Part shown: piece after piece, positions 5,741 through 12,628 of the stretch
Position numbering within the stretch: position 1 is the stretch's first letter
How the letters are laid out: every line of letters starts with the position of its first letter
Assembly: GCA_964609495.1 (NCBI GenBank)
Contig: CAZSTA010000086.1
Location: 1 to 14,468, forward strand
DNA length: 14,468 bases
From: CAZSTA01 sp964609495 [NCBI: uncultured bacterium]
GTDB taxonomy: Bacteria; CAZSTA01
Reading direction: 5' to 3'
Position numbers and translations under genes: made by a program
Notes under the pieces: generated by a model
What the model was told of the DNA's origin: nothing
The model's database searches: none
Seen by the model: only the letters and a program-made list of their open reading frames with translations

Positions 5741-7741
5741 ATGTATCTAGGAGCCGATTACTATCCTGAACATTGGGATAAAGAAAGATGGCCTAAGGAT
5801 GCGGAGATGATGGCTGAGGCCGGACTTAATGTAGTTCGCCTGGCAGAATTCGCTTGGTCGAGATTAGAGCCTCAGGAGGGTGTCTTCGATTTCAACTGGT
5901 TAGATGAGGTGATCGAGATATTATCTGGAAAGGGGATAAGTGTGGTTATGTGCACTCCCACCGCTACTCCTCCCCAATGGATGTATAATCTGCATCCTGA
6001 TATTCTCCCAGTCGATAGGAATAGGATCAGGAAGAATCAAGGGAGCAGAAGACATTACTGTTTGAATAATCCCACCTATCACGACTATACTAGAAGGATA
6101 GTGGAGAAGATGGCGGCTCATTATAGCGATAATCCGGCGGTGATCGGCTGGCAGATCGATAACGAGTTCGGCTGTCATAATACCACTCGTTGTTACTGCG
6201 ATTACTGTTTAAGGGCTTTCCAGGAGTGGGCGAAGGATAAGTATGGGAGTTTGGAAGCACTTAACAAGGCTTGGGGAACTATCTTCTGGAGCCAGGTATA
6301 TATGGACTGGGAAGAGATCCCTCTGCCCTGGAGCACTCCAGCCGCCCTTAATCCCAGCTTGACCTTGGACTTCTTCCGCTTCTCCTCAGATTCTAACGTC
6401 AGATATCAACAGCTTCAGATAGACATCCTTCGTCGCTTGGCAGGCGATCAGTTTATCACTCATAACCTGATGGGACTGTTCGATGAGATAGATTACTTCG
6501 CTCTCGCTCGTTCCTTGGACTTCGTTGCCTGGGATAACTATCCGGGATTGAACCTCAGTGGAGAGGCGAATTCGATAAGAGTAAGTTTATCCCACGATCT
6601 TATGCGAGGGTTGAAGAGAAGCAATTTTTGGGTGATGGAGGAACGGAGTGGACAGCCGGGAGGGGATTATATATTCCCAGCCACCCGTCCAGGTGATATT
6701 CGTCTGTGGACCTATCAAGCGATAGCTCACGGAGCGGATGCGGTAGTGTACTTCAGATGGCGCACCTGTCGCTTTGGTGCAGAGGAGTATTGGCATGGGA
6801 TAATCGATCATAACGGCAAGGAGAATCGGAGGTTCGAGGAGGTTAAACGGATCGGGGAGGAGATAAAGAAGGTTGGAGAGCAGATAGAGAGATCGCAGAT
6901 CAAAGCGGAGGTAGCGATCCTATTATCTTATGACTTCCGTTGGGCTTTCAAGATTCAACCTCATACCCCTGCTTTCAATTATGAACAGCATCTGTTGAAC
7001 TACTATACCTCTCTTCACAATGCTAATATACCGGTGGATATAATATCGCCTCGAGAGGATCTATCCCAATACAAATTGGTGATAGCGCCAACTCTATTCC
7101 TGCTCGATGATGAGATCGTAGCTAACTTATACCGTTATGTGGAAAATGGAGGAATCCTAGTAACCACCTTCCGTTCTGGAGTGAAGGATTGGAGCAATGT
7201 TGTCACAGAGAAGGATCTGCCCGGAGAGTTGAGCAAGCTATTTGGAATAGTCGTTAGGGAATATGATCCTCTACCTACAGGAAAAACTAATACGATCAGA
7301 TTAATTCATCCCGAGCTGGAGCCATGGGAATTAGAGGCTAAGGTATGGTGCGATGTGATTTCAACTCAGCAAGCTGAGGTGGTCGCAGAATACACCCAGG
7401 ATTATTATGCTCAATCTCCAGCGGTAACCATAAACCAATATGGAAGTGGATATGCGGTTTATGTAGGGACCATCGGAGAGGATAAGTTTTACCAAACTTT
7501 GCTCAGTTGGCTGTCGAATAAGGCAGGAGTGAGATATCTATTAAGGACTCAGCTGGGAGTGGAGGTTACTCAGAGGGTTAAGGATGATGTGGCTCTACTC
7601 TTCTTGCTTAACCATAATCAGGAAGCAAGAATGGTAAATATCGATGGTCGGTATGAGGATCTCTTAACGGGAGAGAAGGTTGAAGCTAATGTATCTCTTT
7701 CTCCTAAAGGAGTGAGGATATTAAGACCGATCAAGGAATAA
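5741..7741 (+). CDS. GH42 beta-galactosidase
   Basis: Cytosolic retaining beta-galactosidase of glycoside hydrolase family 42, acting on beta-galactosides taken up by the cell. The start is the ATG at 5741 (MYLGADYYPEHW), five bases after AAAGGAGGAAG. A TTG at 5720 lies upstream of that ribosome site and is rejected. The 666 residues match the family (about 650-700). The catalytic TIM barrel (to about 390) holds the acid/base E142 in WQIDNEFG and the nucleophile E300 in FWVMEERSG. Cysteines C107, C151, C153 and C156 match the zinc-binding set known from the Thermus enzyme. A glutamine-amidotransferase-like trimerisation domain (about 390-590) and a small beta domain follow. There is no signal peptide. 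It lies 45 bases after mrpD with no terminator between, so it may be co-transcribed with the antiporter. The true substrate (lactose, galactan fragments or another) cannot be told from sequence. Confidence 0.93.
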   Translation: MYLGADYYPEHWDKERWPKDAEMMAEAGLNVVRLAEFAWSRLEPQEGVFDFNWLDEVIEILSGKGISVVMCTPTATPPQWMYNLHPDILPVDRNRIRKNQGSRRHYCLNNPTYHDYTRRIVEKMAAHYSDNPAVIGWQIDNEFGCHNTTRCYCDYCLRAFQEWAKDKYGSLEALNKAWGTIFWSQVYMDWEEIPLPWSTPAALNPSLTLDFFRFSSDSNVRYQQLQIDILRRLAGDQFITHNLMGLFDEIDYFALARSLDFVAWDNYPGLNLSGEANSIRVSLSHDLMRGLKRSNFWVMEERSGQPGGDYIFPATRPGDIRLWTYQAIAHGADAVVYFRWRTCRFGAEEYWHGIIDHNGKENRRFEEVKRIGEEIKKVGEQIERSQIKAEVAILLSYDFRWAFKIQPHTPAFNYEQHLLNYYTSLHNANIPVDIISPREDLSQYKLVIAPTLFLLDDEIVANLYRYVENGGILVTTFRSGVKDWSNVVTEKDLPGELSKLFGIVVREYDPLPTGKTNTIRLIHPELEPWELEAKVWCDVISTQQAEVVAEYTQDYYAQSPAVTINQYGSGYAVYVGTIGEDKFYQTLLSWLSNKAGVRYLLRTQLGVEVTQRVKDDVALLFLLNHNQEARMVNIDGRYEDLLTGEKVEANVSLSPKGVRILRPIKE

Positions 7742-7840
7742 TCTTAGCGGTAGATCATCAGAATTGCTCTACATAGCTTGAGATCGGATCCTCAGATGGG
7801 GAATTTGACCGCTACGGAGTTTAGATGAGGAGTGCTTACA

Positions 7841-8812
7841 ATGGATGTGTCTCTTTTTATCAATTTCCTACGAATATTCATATTCATCAATATGCTATTG
7901 GGATTGATCCATTTGAGATGGCGATATATAAGTAGGCTTCGTCGTATTACTTGGCTCACCCTTTGGTATCTGTGGATATTTCTCTGTATCTTAATCATTT
8001 CAACCTCAAGGTATGTAAATGGGGTGGAATTAGTAAAACGGATAAGGAGTCCCTTGAATATCGCTTTAGCCTTTCTTATGCTCTTTATCATCTGGGGATG
8101 TATCAGATCCATATTGCTCAGCAGATCAGCTAAAACAAACGGAGAAGTGGCTATGCAGAAAGGGGATTATAAGAAAGCGGCTTCTGAGTATTGGTGGGCT
8201 TCAAGGTTGAATCCAACAGATGCTGATGCTAGATACAAACTATCATATCTATATTGCCTTTTAAACAGATTTGAGGAGGCGAAGGATGAATTCGATAAAT
8301 ATTTTATAAGCTTTCCCACCTCTCACAATAGGCAGGAGGCAGTCGCTCAATTCATCAGCTTGTTGATATGCCAGATGCTTCTACATCGCCTTGATAAGGC
8401 TCTGCAGGAAGCTTATGGTTTTGAACCTTCCGAAGATCACAAGACTAACAGATTTACTTTGCTCTACAATGATCATAAATTCGTCTTTAGAGTGTTCTCT
8501 CGAGATAACAATATCTATTATCTCGAGATAAAGGGTTGTGTCGTTAGAGAGGGAGATAGAGGAGGGGCTAAGCAGGAGGAGAGAAAGAAGCAATTTCAAA
8601 GTATAATGCAAGGCTTAAAGATGACGACCTTAGATTATCACCTCGAGAGCGGATACCTGAGAAAGGAGATAGAACTTGGAGAGATGGTTGCTAAAGGGAC
8701 TCCAGCTCCGCTCATAGAGAAAAAGCTCGATGATATCTGGGAGGCTTTTAAGAGATTCGAGAAGATAGTCGGAGCTGAAAGCGAGGAGGAGATAAGAGCA
8801 GTCCTCAATTAG
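7841..8812 (+). CDS. Membrane-anchored TPR protein of unknown function
   Basis: A 323-residue protein I do not recognise. The start is the ATG at 7841, eight bases after GAGGAG. A GTG at 7832 overlaps that ribosome site and is less likely. Three hydrophobic helices (about 5-24, 36-56 and 71-92) with positively charged links anchor it in the membrane. Residues 100-160 form one to two tetratricopeptide repeats (GDYKKAASEYWWASRLNP, then NRFEEAKDEFDKYF). The C-terminal half (about 165-310) has a mixed beta-sheet and helix pattern (FTLLYNDHKFVFRVFSRDN, then a closing helix LDDIWEAFKRFEKIVG). It faintly resembles YbjN- or secretion-chaperone-like folds, but this is only an impression. It sits between the GH42 and class V enzyme genes on the same strand without a terminator. 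A scaffold or sensor role at the membrane is possible but unproven. Confidence 0.75.
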   Translation: MDVSLFINFLRIFIFINMLLGLIHLRWRYISRLRRITWLTLWYLWIFLCILIISTSRYVNGVELVKRIRSPLNIALAFLMLFIIWGCIRSILLSRSAKTNGEVAMQKGDYKKAASEYWWASRLNPTDADARYKLSYLYCLLNRFEEAKDEFDKYFISFPTSHNRQEAVAQFISLLICQMLLHRLDKALQEAYGFEPSEDHKTNRFTLLYNDHKFVFRVFSRDNNIYYLEIKGCVVREGDRGGAKQEERKKQFQSIMQGLKMTTLDYHLESGYLRKEIELGEMVAKGTPAPLIEKKLDDIWEAFKRFEKIVGAESEEEIRAVLN

Positions 8813-8876
8813 CATCTTCTCAAATGTATCGATAGCGATCGAATTGGCATTAGTTAAGACAACAGGAGGTATCAAG

Positions 8877-9992
8877 ATGGATTGGTCTGCTTTAAGAGAG
8901 GAATTTCCAGTTACTAAAGAGGATATTATATTTTTCAACCATGCGGGTGTTTCTCCTCTCCCCCGCTATGTGGTCAAAGGTATAACCGATTATCTTGAAC
9001 GGGTTGTTAGGGGAGATTTCAGCAAAGATATGGATATAATGGAGGAGACTAGAGCGAAGATAGCCGAACTCATCAATGCTGATGAAGATGAGATAGCTTT
9101 TGTAAAGAATACAAGTTCTGGAATTATACTCGCGGCTGATAGTATAGATTGGCGAAGTGGGGATAATGTTGTTACCGTCGAAGGGGAATTTCCCGCTAAT
9201 GTCTATCCTTGGCTCAGCAAGGAGCAAATTGGAGTAAAGACGAAATTCGTCTCCAGACGTAATGGGAGAATATCGGTGGAGGATTTGGAGAAAGCGATCG
9301 ATGATCGCACTAGGGTATTGGCTTTGAGCTTCGTTCAGTTCACCAATGGTTTTCGTAGTGATATGAAGACGATAGGGAAGATGTGCCGAGAGCGGGGAGT
9401 TCTATTTGTGGTAGATGCTATACAAGGACTAGGCGCTCTCAACTTCGATGTGAAGGAATTCTCGGTGGATATGATGGCTTCTGGAGGACATAAGTGGTTG
9501 ATGAGTCATTCCAGCCTCGGCTGTTTCTATTGCTCGAAGGAGATACTGGATGATCTCGTTCCCGCAAATATAGGGTGGAACAGTGTTGCTGACTACGATA
9601 ACTATCTGAAGTATGATCTAACCCTTCGTCCAACCGCTAGACGCTTCGAGGAGGGATCACCCAACGTGGTTGGGACTAGTGGACTCTCCGCCTCTCTGGA
9701 TATGATCTTCAAGTTAGGAATAGAGAACATAGAGAAGCGCATAATCTATCTCACCGATCTTCTCATCTCCAAGCTCAAGGGTAAGGGGTATAAGATCATA
9801 AGCTCTCTTAAACCCGAGGAGAGATCAGGGATCGTAAACTTTAATAGCGATAAACATTCTGTAGATGAGATAATAGAAATATTGAAGGAAAGGAAAATAG
9901 TGGTTCGTAAGAGGGAGAGTGGGATTCGCGTCTCTCCCCATTTCTACAATTCCGAAGGGGATATAGAGAGATTAATATCTGCTCTACCTTAG
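8877..9992 (+). CDS. Class V aminotransferase-fold PLP enzyme
   Basis: A 371-residue pyridoxal-phosphate enzyme of the class V fold (the cysteine desulfurase / isopenicillin-N epimerase-like branch). The start is the ATG at 8877, seven bases after CAGGAGG. Visible residues are KNTSSG (77-82) for the cofactor phosphate, D180 and Q183 in VVDAIQGLGA under the ring, the Schiff-base lysine K206 in SGGHKWLMS, and R351 in SGIRVSPHFYN as the likely substrate-carboxylate binder. The C-terminal loop where cysteine desulfurases carry their catalytic cysteine reads VVRKRESGIRVS and has none, so sulfur transfer by the IscS/SufS mechanism is unlikely. The actual substrate is unknown. The gene lies 64 bases after the TPR gene and is the last before a terminator. 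Confidence 0.87.
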   Translation: MDWSALREEFPVTKEDIIFFNHAGVSPLPRYVVKGITDYLERVVRGDFSKDMDIMEETRAKIAELINADEDEIAFVKNTSSGIILAADSIDWRSGDNVVTVEGEFPANVYPWLSKEQIGVKTKFVSRRNGRISVEDLEKAIDDRTRVLALSFVQFTNGFRSDMKTIGKMCRERGVLFVVDAIQGLGALNFDVKEFSVDMMASGGHKWLMSHSSLGCFYCSKEILDDLVPANIGWNSVADYDNYLKYDLTLRPTARRFEEGSPNVVGTSGLSASLDMIFKLGIENIEKRIIYLTDLLISKLKGKGYKIISSLKPEERSGIVNFNSDKHSVDEIIEILKERKIVVRKRESGIRVSPHFYNSEGDIERLISALP

Positions 9993-9999
9993 TGTGTGT

Positions 10000-10018
10000 C
10001 AGATATGACACATATCTG
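10000..10018. promoter_or_regulatory. 19-base dyad after the class V gene
   Basis: CAGATATG and CATATCTG are perfect 8-base inverted arms around ACA. A second, overlapping dyad (GTGTCA / TGACAC, 9996-10011) uses part of the same bases. It lies just 3' of the class V stop and about 30 bases before the terminator. It looks like a protein-binding palindrome rather than a terminator because no T-run follows. The role is unknown. Confidence 0.45.
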
Positions 10019-10048
10019 CTAGTTATGATTGAGAAATATCGATATCGG

Positions 10049-10085
10049 AAAAGGTCTCCTCCTGCGACTTCAAGGGGACTTTTTT
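10049..10085 (+). terminator. Intrinsic terminator closing the left gene cluster
   Basis: An 11-bp stem (10049-10059 with 10074-10084, two G-T wobbles) has a 14-base loop, and its right arm runs into TTTTTT (10080-10085). It is the first convincing terminator after 1277 on the + strand, so it probably ends a transcript reaching back through the class V, TPR and GH42 genes and perhaps the mrp genes. Confidence 0.75.
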
Positions 10086-10167
10086 CATTTAATAGGAGAT
10101 GGTATAAAAGTTGCTCTCTTAATAATAGATGTTTACTGATAATATGTGTGATCGAGGTGTGATAAAT

Positions 10168-11424
10168 ATGGATAAATTCATAATTCATGGCGGGGCAAAG
10201 CTTAAGGGAGAGGTAACGATAAGCAAAGCTAAGAACGCGATCCTATCCATCATTGCTGGTTCTCTGCTTGCCGAAGGGAAGACTATCCTTCATGATGTTC
10301 CCAAGCTCAAGGATGTTACGACTATATGTGAAATAATAACTCGCTTGGGAGTGAAGGTAGAATATATCGAGGGTGGCGCGTTAGCTATAGATACTACAGA
10401 ATTATCGGGTTATGAAGCCCCTTATGATCTGGTAAAAACGATGCGAGCTTCATTTCTAGTTATGGGCCCTCTCTTAGCCCGAATGAAGAAGGCGAGAGTA
10501 TCCCGCCCGGGAGGGTGTGCCTTTGGGCCTCGCCCTGTAAACTATCATCTTAAAGGGTTTTCCTCTTTAGGAGTGGAGATAAGCGAGGAGCATGGTTATA
10601 TCCAAGGGGAAACGAATAAATTAAAAGGAGCTAATATCTATCTGGATTTTCCCACAGTTACCGGCACAGAGAACATAATGATGGCGGCGGTATTAGCTGA
10701 GGGAACAACAGTTATCGAGAATTCAGCTAAGGAGCCAGAGGTTATGGATTTGGCTCACTTCCTTAAGAAGATGGGAGCAGACATGGAAGGAGAGGGAACA
10801 GGCACTATAACTATAAAGGGGGTCGATAAATTAAATCCAGTCGATTATAGTGCTATCCCCGATCGCATCGAAGCGGCGACCTTTATAATGGCGGCTGGTA
10901 TTACTAAGGGGAACATTAAGATCAAAGGGATCAAGCTAGATCACCTGAGAGCTGTTATCTCTAAGCTAGAGGATATGGGGATAAGTATGTGGGAGGAAGG
11001 AGATGTATTTAGAGTGGTTGGTCCCCCCCAGCTTAATCCTATTAAAGTCACGACCCTCCCTTTCCCTGGCTTCCCTACCGATCTCCAGCCTCTAATTATG
11101 GCTCTAACCACGATCGCCAAGGGGACCAGTATGATCACTGAGACTGTCTATAAGAGCCGCTTCATACACATTGGGGAGTTTGCCCGAATGGGTGCGGATA
11201 TCGATCTGGATGGGAAGAGCGCGGTTGTTCGAGGGGTGGAAAAATTAACTGGCTCCCCTGTTATGGCAAACGATCTTAGAGCTGGAGCCGCTTTAGTCTT
11301 AGCGGGATTAGTTGCCGAGGGAACAACCGAGGTAAATAGGATATATCATATTGATAGAGGATATGAGCACTTTGAGGATAAGCTATCGCAATTAGGAGCC
11401 TCGATCGAGAGGGTTAGGGAATAA
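10168..11424 (+). CDS. murA: MurA, UDP-N-acetylglucosamine 1-carboxyvinyltransferase
   Basis: First committed enzyme of peptidoglycan synthesis. It transfers enolpyruvate from phosphoenolpyruvate to the 3-OH of UDP-GlcNAc in the cytosol. The 418 residues match the family (about 417-420) with its two inside-out alpha/beta domains. The active-site loop RPGGCAFGPRPV (113-124) carries C117, the cysteine attacked by fosfomycin. K22-N23 in SKAKNA bind substrate (most homologues read SGAKNA, so the lysine at 20 is a small departure). DRIEAATFIMAA and DLRAGAALVLAGL are the usual C-terminal motifs, the latter with the conserved arginine. The start is the ATG at 10168, eight bases after GAGGTG. An in-frame ATG at 10129 would add a non-homologous 13-residue leader. 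It stands alone between a terminator and a repeat-rich spacer. Confidence 0.96.
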   Translation: MDKFIIHGGAKLKGEVTISKAKNAILSIIAGSLLAEGKTILHDVPKLKDVTTICEIITRLGVKVEYIEGGALAIDTTELSGYEAPYDLVKTMRASFLVMGPLLARMKKARVSRPGGCAFGPRPVNYHLKGFSSLGVEISEEHGYIQGETNKLKGANIYLDFPTVTGTENIMMAAVLAEGTTVIENSAKEPEVMDLAHFLKKMGADMEGEGTGTITIKGVDKLNPVDYSAIPDRIEAATFIMAAGITKGNIKIKGIKLDHLRAVISKLEDMGISMWEEGDVFRVVGPPQLNPIKVTTLPFPGFPTDLQPLIMALTTIAKGTSMITETVYKSRFIHIGEFARMGADIDLDGKSAVVRGVEKLTGSPVMANDLRAGAALVLAGLVAEGTTEVNRIYHIDRGYEHFEDKLSQLGASIERVRE

Positions 11425-11535
11425 AAAATTGGAGCTTCCCTTTTAATTAATATAACTTTTCTTATAAGTTTGATCTTTGAGATATTAATCGAAGTATCAA
11501 ATTCTTGGTCTTCGCTGAGGGATTCAAGATATGAT

Positions 11536-11575
11536 TCCCCCCTCACCCTAGCCCTCTCCCACGAGGGGAGAGGGG
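11536..11575. repeat. Palindromic repeat unit A (CCCTCTCCC / GGGAGAGGG)
   Basis: Begins with CCCCCCTCACCCTAGCCCTC and contains a perfect 9-bp hairpin (11552-11560 with 11566-11574) around a 5-base ACGAG loop. The same hairpin with loop ACCAG recurs at 13550-13572. The sequence class CCCTCACCCTAACCCTCTCCC is a common dispersed intergenic repeat in bacterial and metagenomic genomes. The upstream flank (TTCAAGATATGATTC) resembles the flank of the third copy (TTCAAGACATAATCC), so the unit extends to about 11523. Confidence 0.75.
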
Positions 11576-11593
11576 ACATCGAGATAGAGCTTA

Positions 11594-11611
11594 AGTCTAT
11601 ACTTCGCATTA
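11594..11611. repeat. Left 18-base direct repeat around palindromic unit B
   Basis: AGTCTATACTTCGCATTA here recurs as AGTCTATACTTCGTATTA at 11663-11680, with 17 of 18 bases identical. The start-to-start distance is 69 bases and the pair brackets palindromic unit B. It could be a duplicated target site or part of the repeat element itself. Confidence 0.7.
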
Positions 11612-11621
11612 CCCTTCAGTT

Positions 11622-11660
11622 CCCCCGCCCTTGATGGGAGGGGGTTAGGGGGGAGAGTGA
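11622..11660. repeat. Palindromic repeat unit B
   Basis: Hairpin CCCCCGCCC / GGGAGGGGG (11622-11644, one mismatch, TTGAT loop) followed by a GGTTAGGGGGGAGAGTGAT tail. The tail is the approximate reverse complement of the start of unit A and closely matches the tail of unit C (GGTTAGGGGAGGGTGAT). Units A and B may therefore be the two ends of one longer imperfect palindrome. Confidence 0.65.
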
Positions 11661-11662
11661 TC

Positions 11663-11680
11663 AGTCTATACTTCGTATTA
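11663..11680. repeat. Right 18-base direct repeat around palindromic unit B
   Basis: Partner of the repeat at 11594-11611, differing at one base. It starts directly after the tail of unit B. Confidence 0.7.
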
Positions 11681-11751
11681 ACTCGAATCTACTTAGATGT
11701 TAGATCTCAGATTTTATATGCTTCCGTAGAGTGAAGATAATAAAATAGAAC

Positions 11752-11782
11752 TGGAGCTGGGAAGCTAAATTCCCCAGCTCCA
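11752..11782 (-). terminator. Terminator of the ATC-hydrolase family gene
   Basis: A perfect 10-bp stem, TGGAGCTGGG / CCCAGCTCCA (11752-11761 with 11773-11782), has an 11-base loop and lies about 30 bases beyond the - strand stop codon. Reading on the - strand, it is followed by a modest T-rich stretch (TTCTATTTTATT). It might also catch + strand transcripts. Confidence 0.65.
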
Positions 11783-11811
11783 ATCCCTATTTGCCACTTA
11801 TCTTTAGGAGA

Positions 11812-12321
11812 CTATTCTTCCCAGATCCAACGGTGATTACAGCAATCGTCCCCTTGCATTAAAGTTTTGGTGCGAATCATTTTTATTTTTGGGTTGAAGC
11901 CCTGACAAAAAGCGTAATCTGGATGGCAAATTGTAGCGTATCCTATATCTGAAGCATCATTCTCACGAAAAGTCTTCGCATAAAGGCACTCGGTGACTTT
12001 GATCTCGAAAGCTTTATCTGTGTCTTCAACAATATCCAAGGTCAAGAAGTGTTTCCAGAAGTTAATACTATCCCTCGCCCATGCAGCGAAATTTGCAAAA
12101 TCATTATTTGGACGATCCTTTGCTTCGTTTTGCCCATTTTGTAAAGCGGCTTCATAAGCAGCTCTTTTCAAGATTTCTATGAAGCTGTCTTCTTTAAGTT
12201 CCTTTGCAAGATTCTTTATAATCGGAATAAAGCTATCTTTAAAGGCAAAATCATAAATTTCTTTAAAAGTCATCCCTGAATCTTCCAAGAACTTATGCTT
12301 GTCAGAAGACTTAGTTTCCAT
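11812..12321 (-). CDS. L-2-amino-thiazoline-4-carboxylic acid hydrolase family protein
   Basis: A 169-residue soluble protein of the ATC-hydrolase-like family, named for the Pseudomonas enzyme that opens 2-aminothiazoline-4-carboxylate on the way to cysteine. Most genomic members are uncharacterised. Family marks are the helical first half (AAYEAALQNG, 54-63), C112 in TECLYAKTFRE, C132 in ICHPDYAF, and the C-terminal block KIKMIRTKTLMQGDDCCNHR (145-164) with C160, C161 and H163. I use the ATG at 12321, five bases after AAAGGAGG. The ATG directly before it (12324) is only two bases from that site, and an ATG at 12372 would put the ribosome site inside the gene. It is a single-gene unit with its own strong promoter and terminator, divergent from a TPR gene and without cysteine-metabolism neighbours. 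The substrate may therefore differ from the family name. Confidence 0.8.
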   Translation of the reverse strand: METKSSDKHKFLEDSGMTFKEIYDFAFKDSFIPIIKNLAKELKEDSFIEILKRAAYEAALQNGQNEAKDRPNNDFANFAAWARDSINFWKHFLTLDIVEDTDKAFEIKVTECLYAKTFRENDASDIGYATICHPDYAFCQGFNPKIKMIRTKTLMQGDDCCNHRWIWEE

Positions 12322-12393
12322 CATAACCTCCTTTTGTTGCTCCTTCCTATGTTTTTGGGCATGGCCGCCCAACTTTTTATTATACTGCTCTAT

Positions 12394-12421
12394 ATTATAC
12401 CAAATATGAAGCGATTGTCAA
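12394..12421 (-). promoter_or_regulatory. Sigma-70 promoter for the ATC-hydrolase family gene
   Basis: On the - strand, TTGACA (12421-12416) and TATAAT (12399-12394) are both perfect consensus boxes with a 16-base spacer. The transcript would start near 12387, giving a leader of about 65 bases. It is among the strongest promoters in the window. Confidence 0.8.
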
Positions 12422-12479
12422 ACTTCTATAGTAGATATAATTTTTCTTTATCTGACCTTCTCAGGACTGATAAAATCCC

Positions 12480-12507
12480 TTGACACGAGAAATTTTTGTC
12501 ATAACAT
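12480..12507 (+). promoter_or_regulatory. Possible upstream promoter for the small TPR gene
   Basis: TTGACA (12480-12485), a 16-base spacer and TAACAT (12502-12507, four of six consensus bases). The -35 is perfect and the -10 weak. It would give a leader of about 115 bases. Confidence 0.4.
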
Positions 12508-12547
12508 AAGAACATCTATTCCCAACTTATTATGTTTTTTAAATTTC

Positions 12548-12578
12548 TTGACTGAAAATTGAGCGATTTGGGTATAAT
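12548..12578 (+). promoter_or_regulatory. Core promoter for the small TPR gene, with overlapping palindrome
   Basis: TTGACT (12548-12553) and TATAAT (12573-12578) are separated by 19 bases, longer than ideal. The -10 region ATTTGGGTATAATATAGA nearly copies that of the divergent promoter. Just downstream, across the expected start point, lies the 8-base palindrome AACTAGTT (12587-12594), a candidate operator. Confidence 0.6.
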
Positions 12579-12628
12579 ATAGATACAACTAGTTATTGTT
12601 AAGTTGCTGAACAAAGAAGGTGAAAGCG

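Larger units (their letters stand above)
11425..11811. other. Non-coding spacer with palindromic repeats
   Basis: A 387-base space between murA and the convergent ATC-hydrolase gene. In order it holds an A/T-rich stretch with a weak inverted repeat (TTTGAT 11469-11474 with ATCAAA 11496-11501), two G/C-rich palindromic units (11536-11575 and 11622-11660), an 18-base direct repeat pair around the second unit, and a terminator hairpin (11752-11782) for the - strand gene. Short open frames across it are composed mostly of repeat sequence and are not believable genes. Confidence 0.7.

Noticed and set aside
7745-7814. A 70-base segment closed by TAGCGGT / ACCGCTA, like a tRNA acceptor stem
   Set aside because: There is no D-loop GG, no TTCGA loop and no anticodon arm of the right size inside, so it is not a tRNA. 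It may be a leader structure but nothing else supports that.
10036-10045. 10-base palindrome ATATCGATAT
   Set aside because: It is short, A/T-rich and single, with no placement suggesting a function.
10129-10167. Upstream in-frame ATG extending murA by 13 residues
   Set aside because: The extension does not resemble MurA, and the ATG at 10168 has GAGGTG at eight bases and gives the standard 418-residue protein.
11346-11609. Short - strand open frame over the end of murA and palindromic unit A
   Set aside because: Its translation is composed of murA antisense and repeat sequence, including the PLPSWERARVRG peptide typical of this palindromic repeat read in frame. It is not a gene.
11536-11680. 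CRISPR-like array from repeated G/C-rich units and the 18-base direct repeats
   Set aside because: There are only two copies, the spacing is irregular, the spacer is itself palindromic and no cas gene is present.
12413-12441. Third + strand promoter TTGTCA / TATAAT upstream of the TPR gene
   Set aside because: The spacer is only 15 bases and the -35 coincides with the - strand TTGACA box. The downstream pairs are better candidates.
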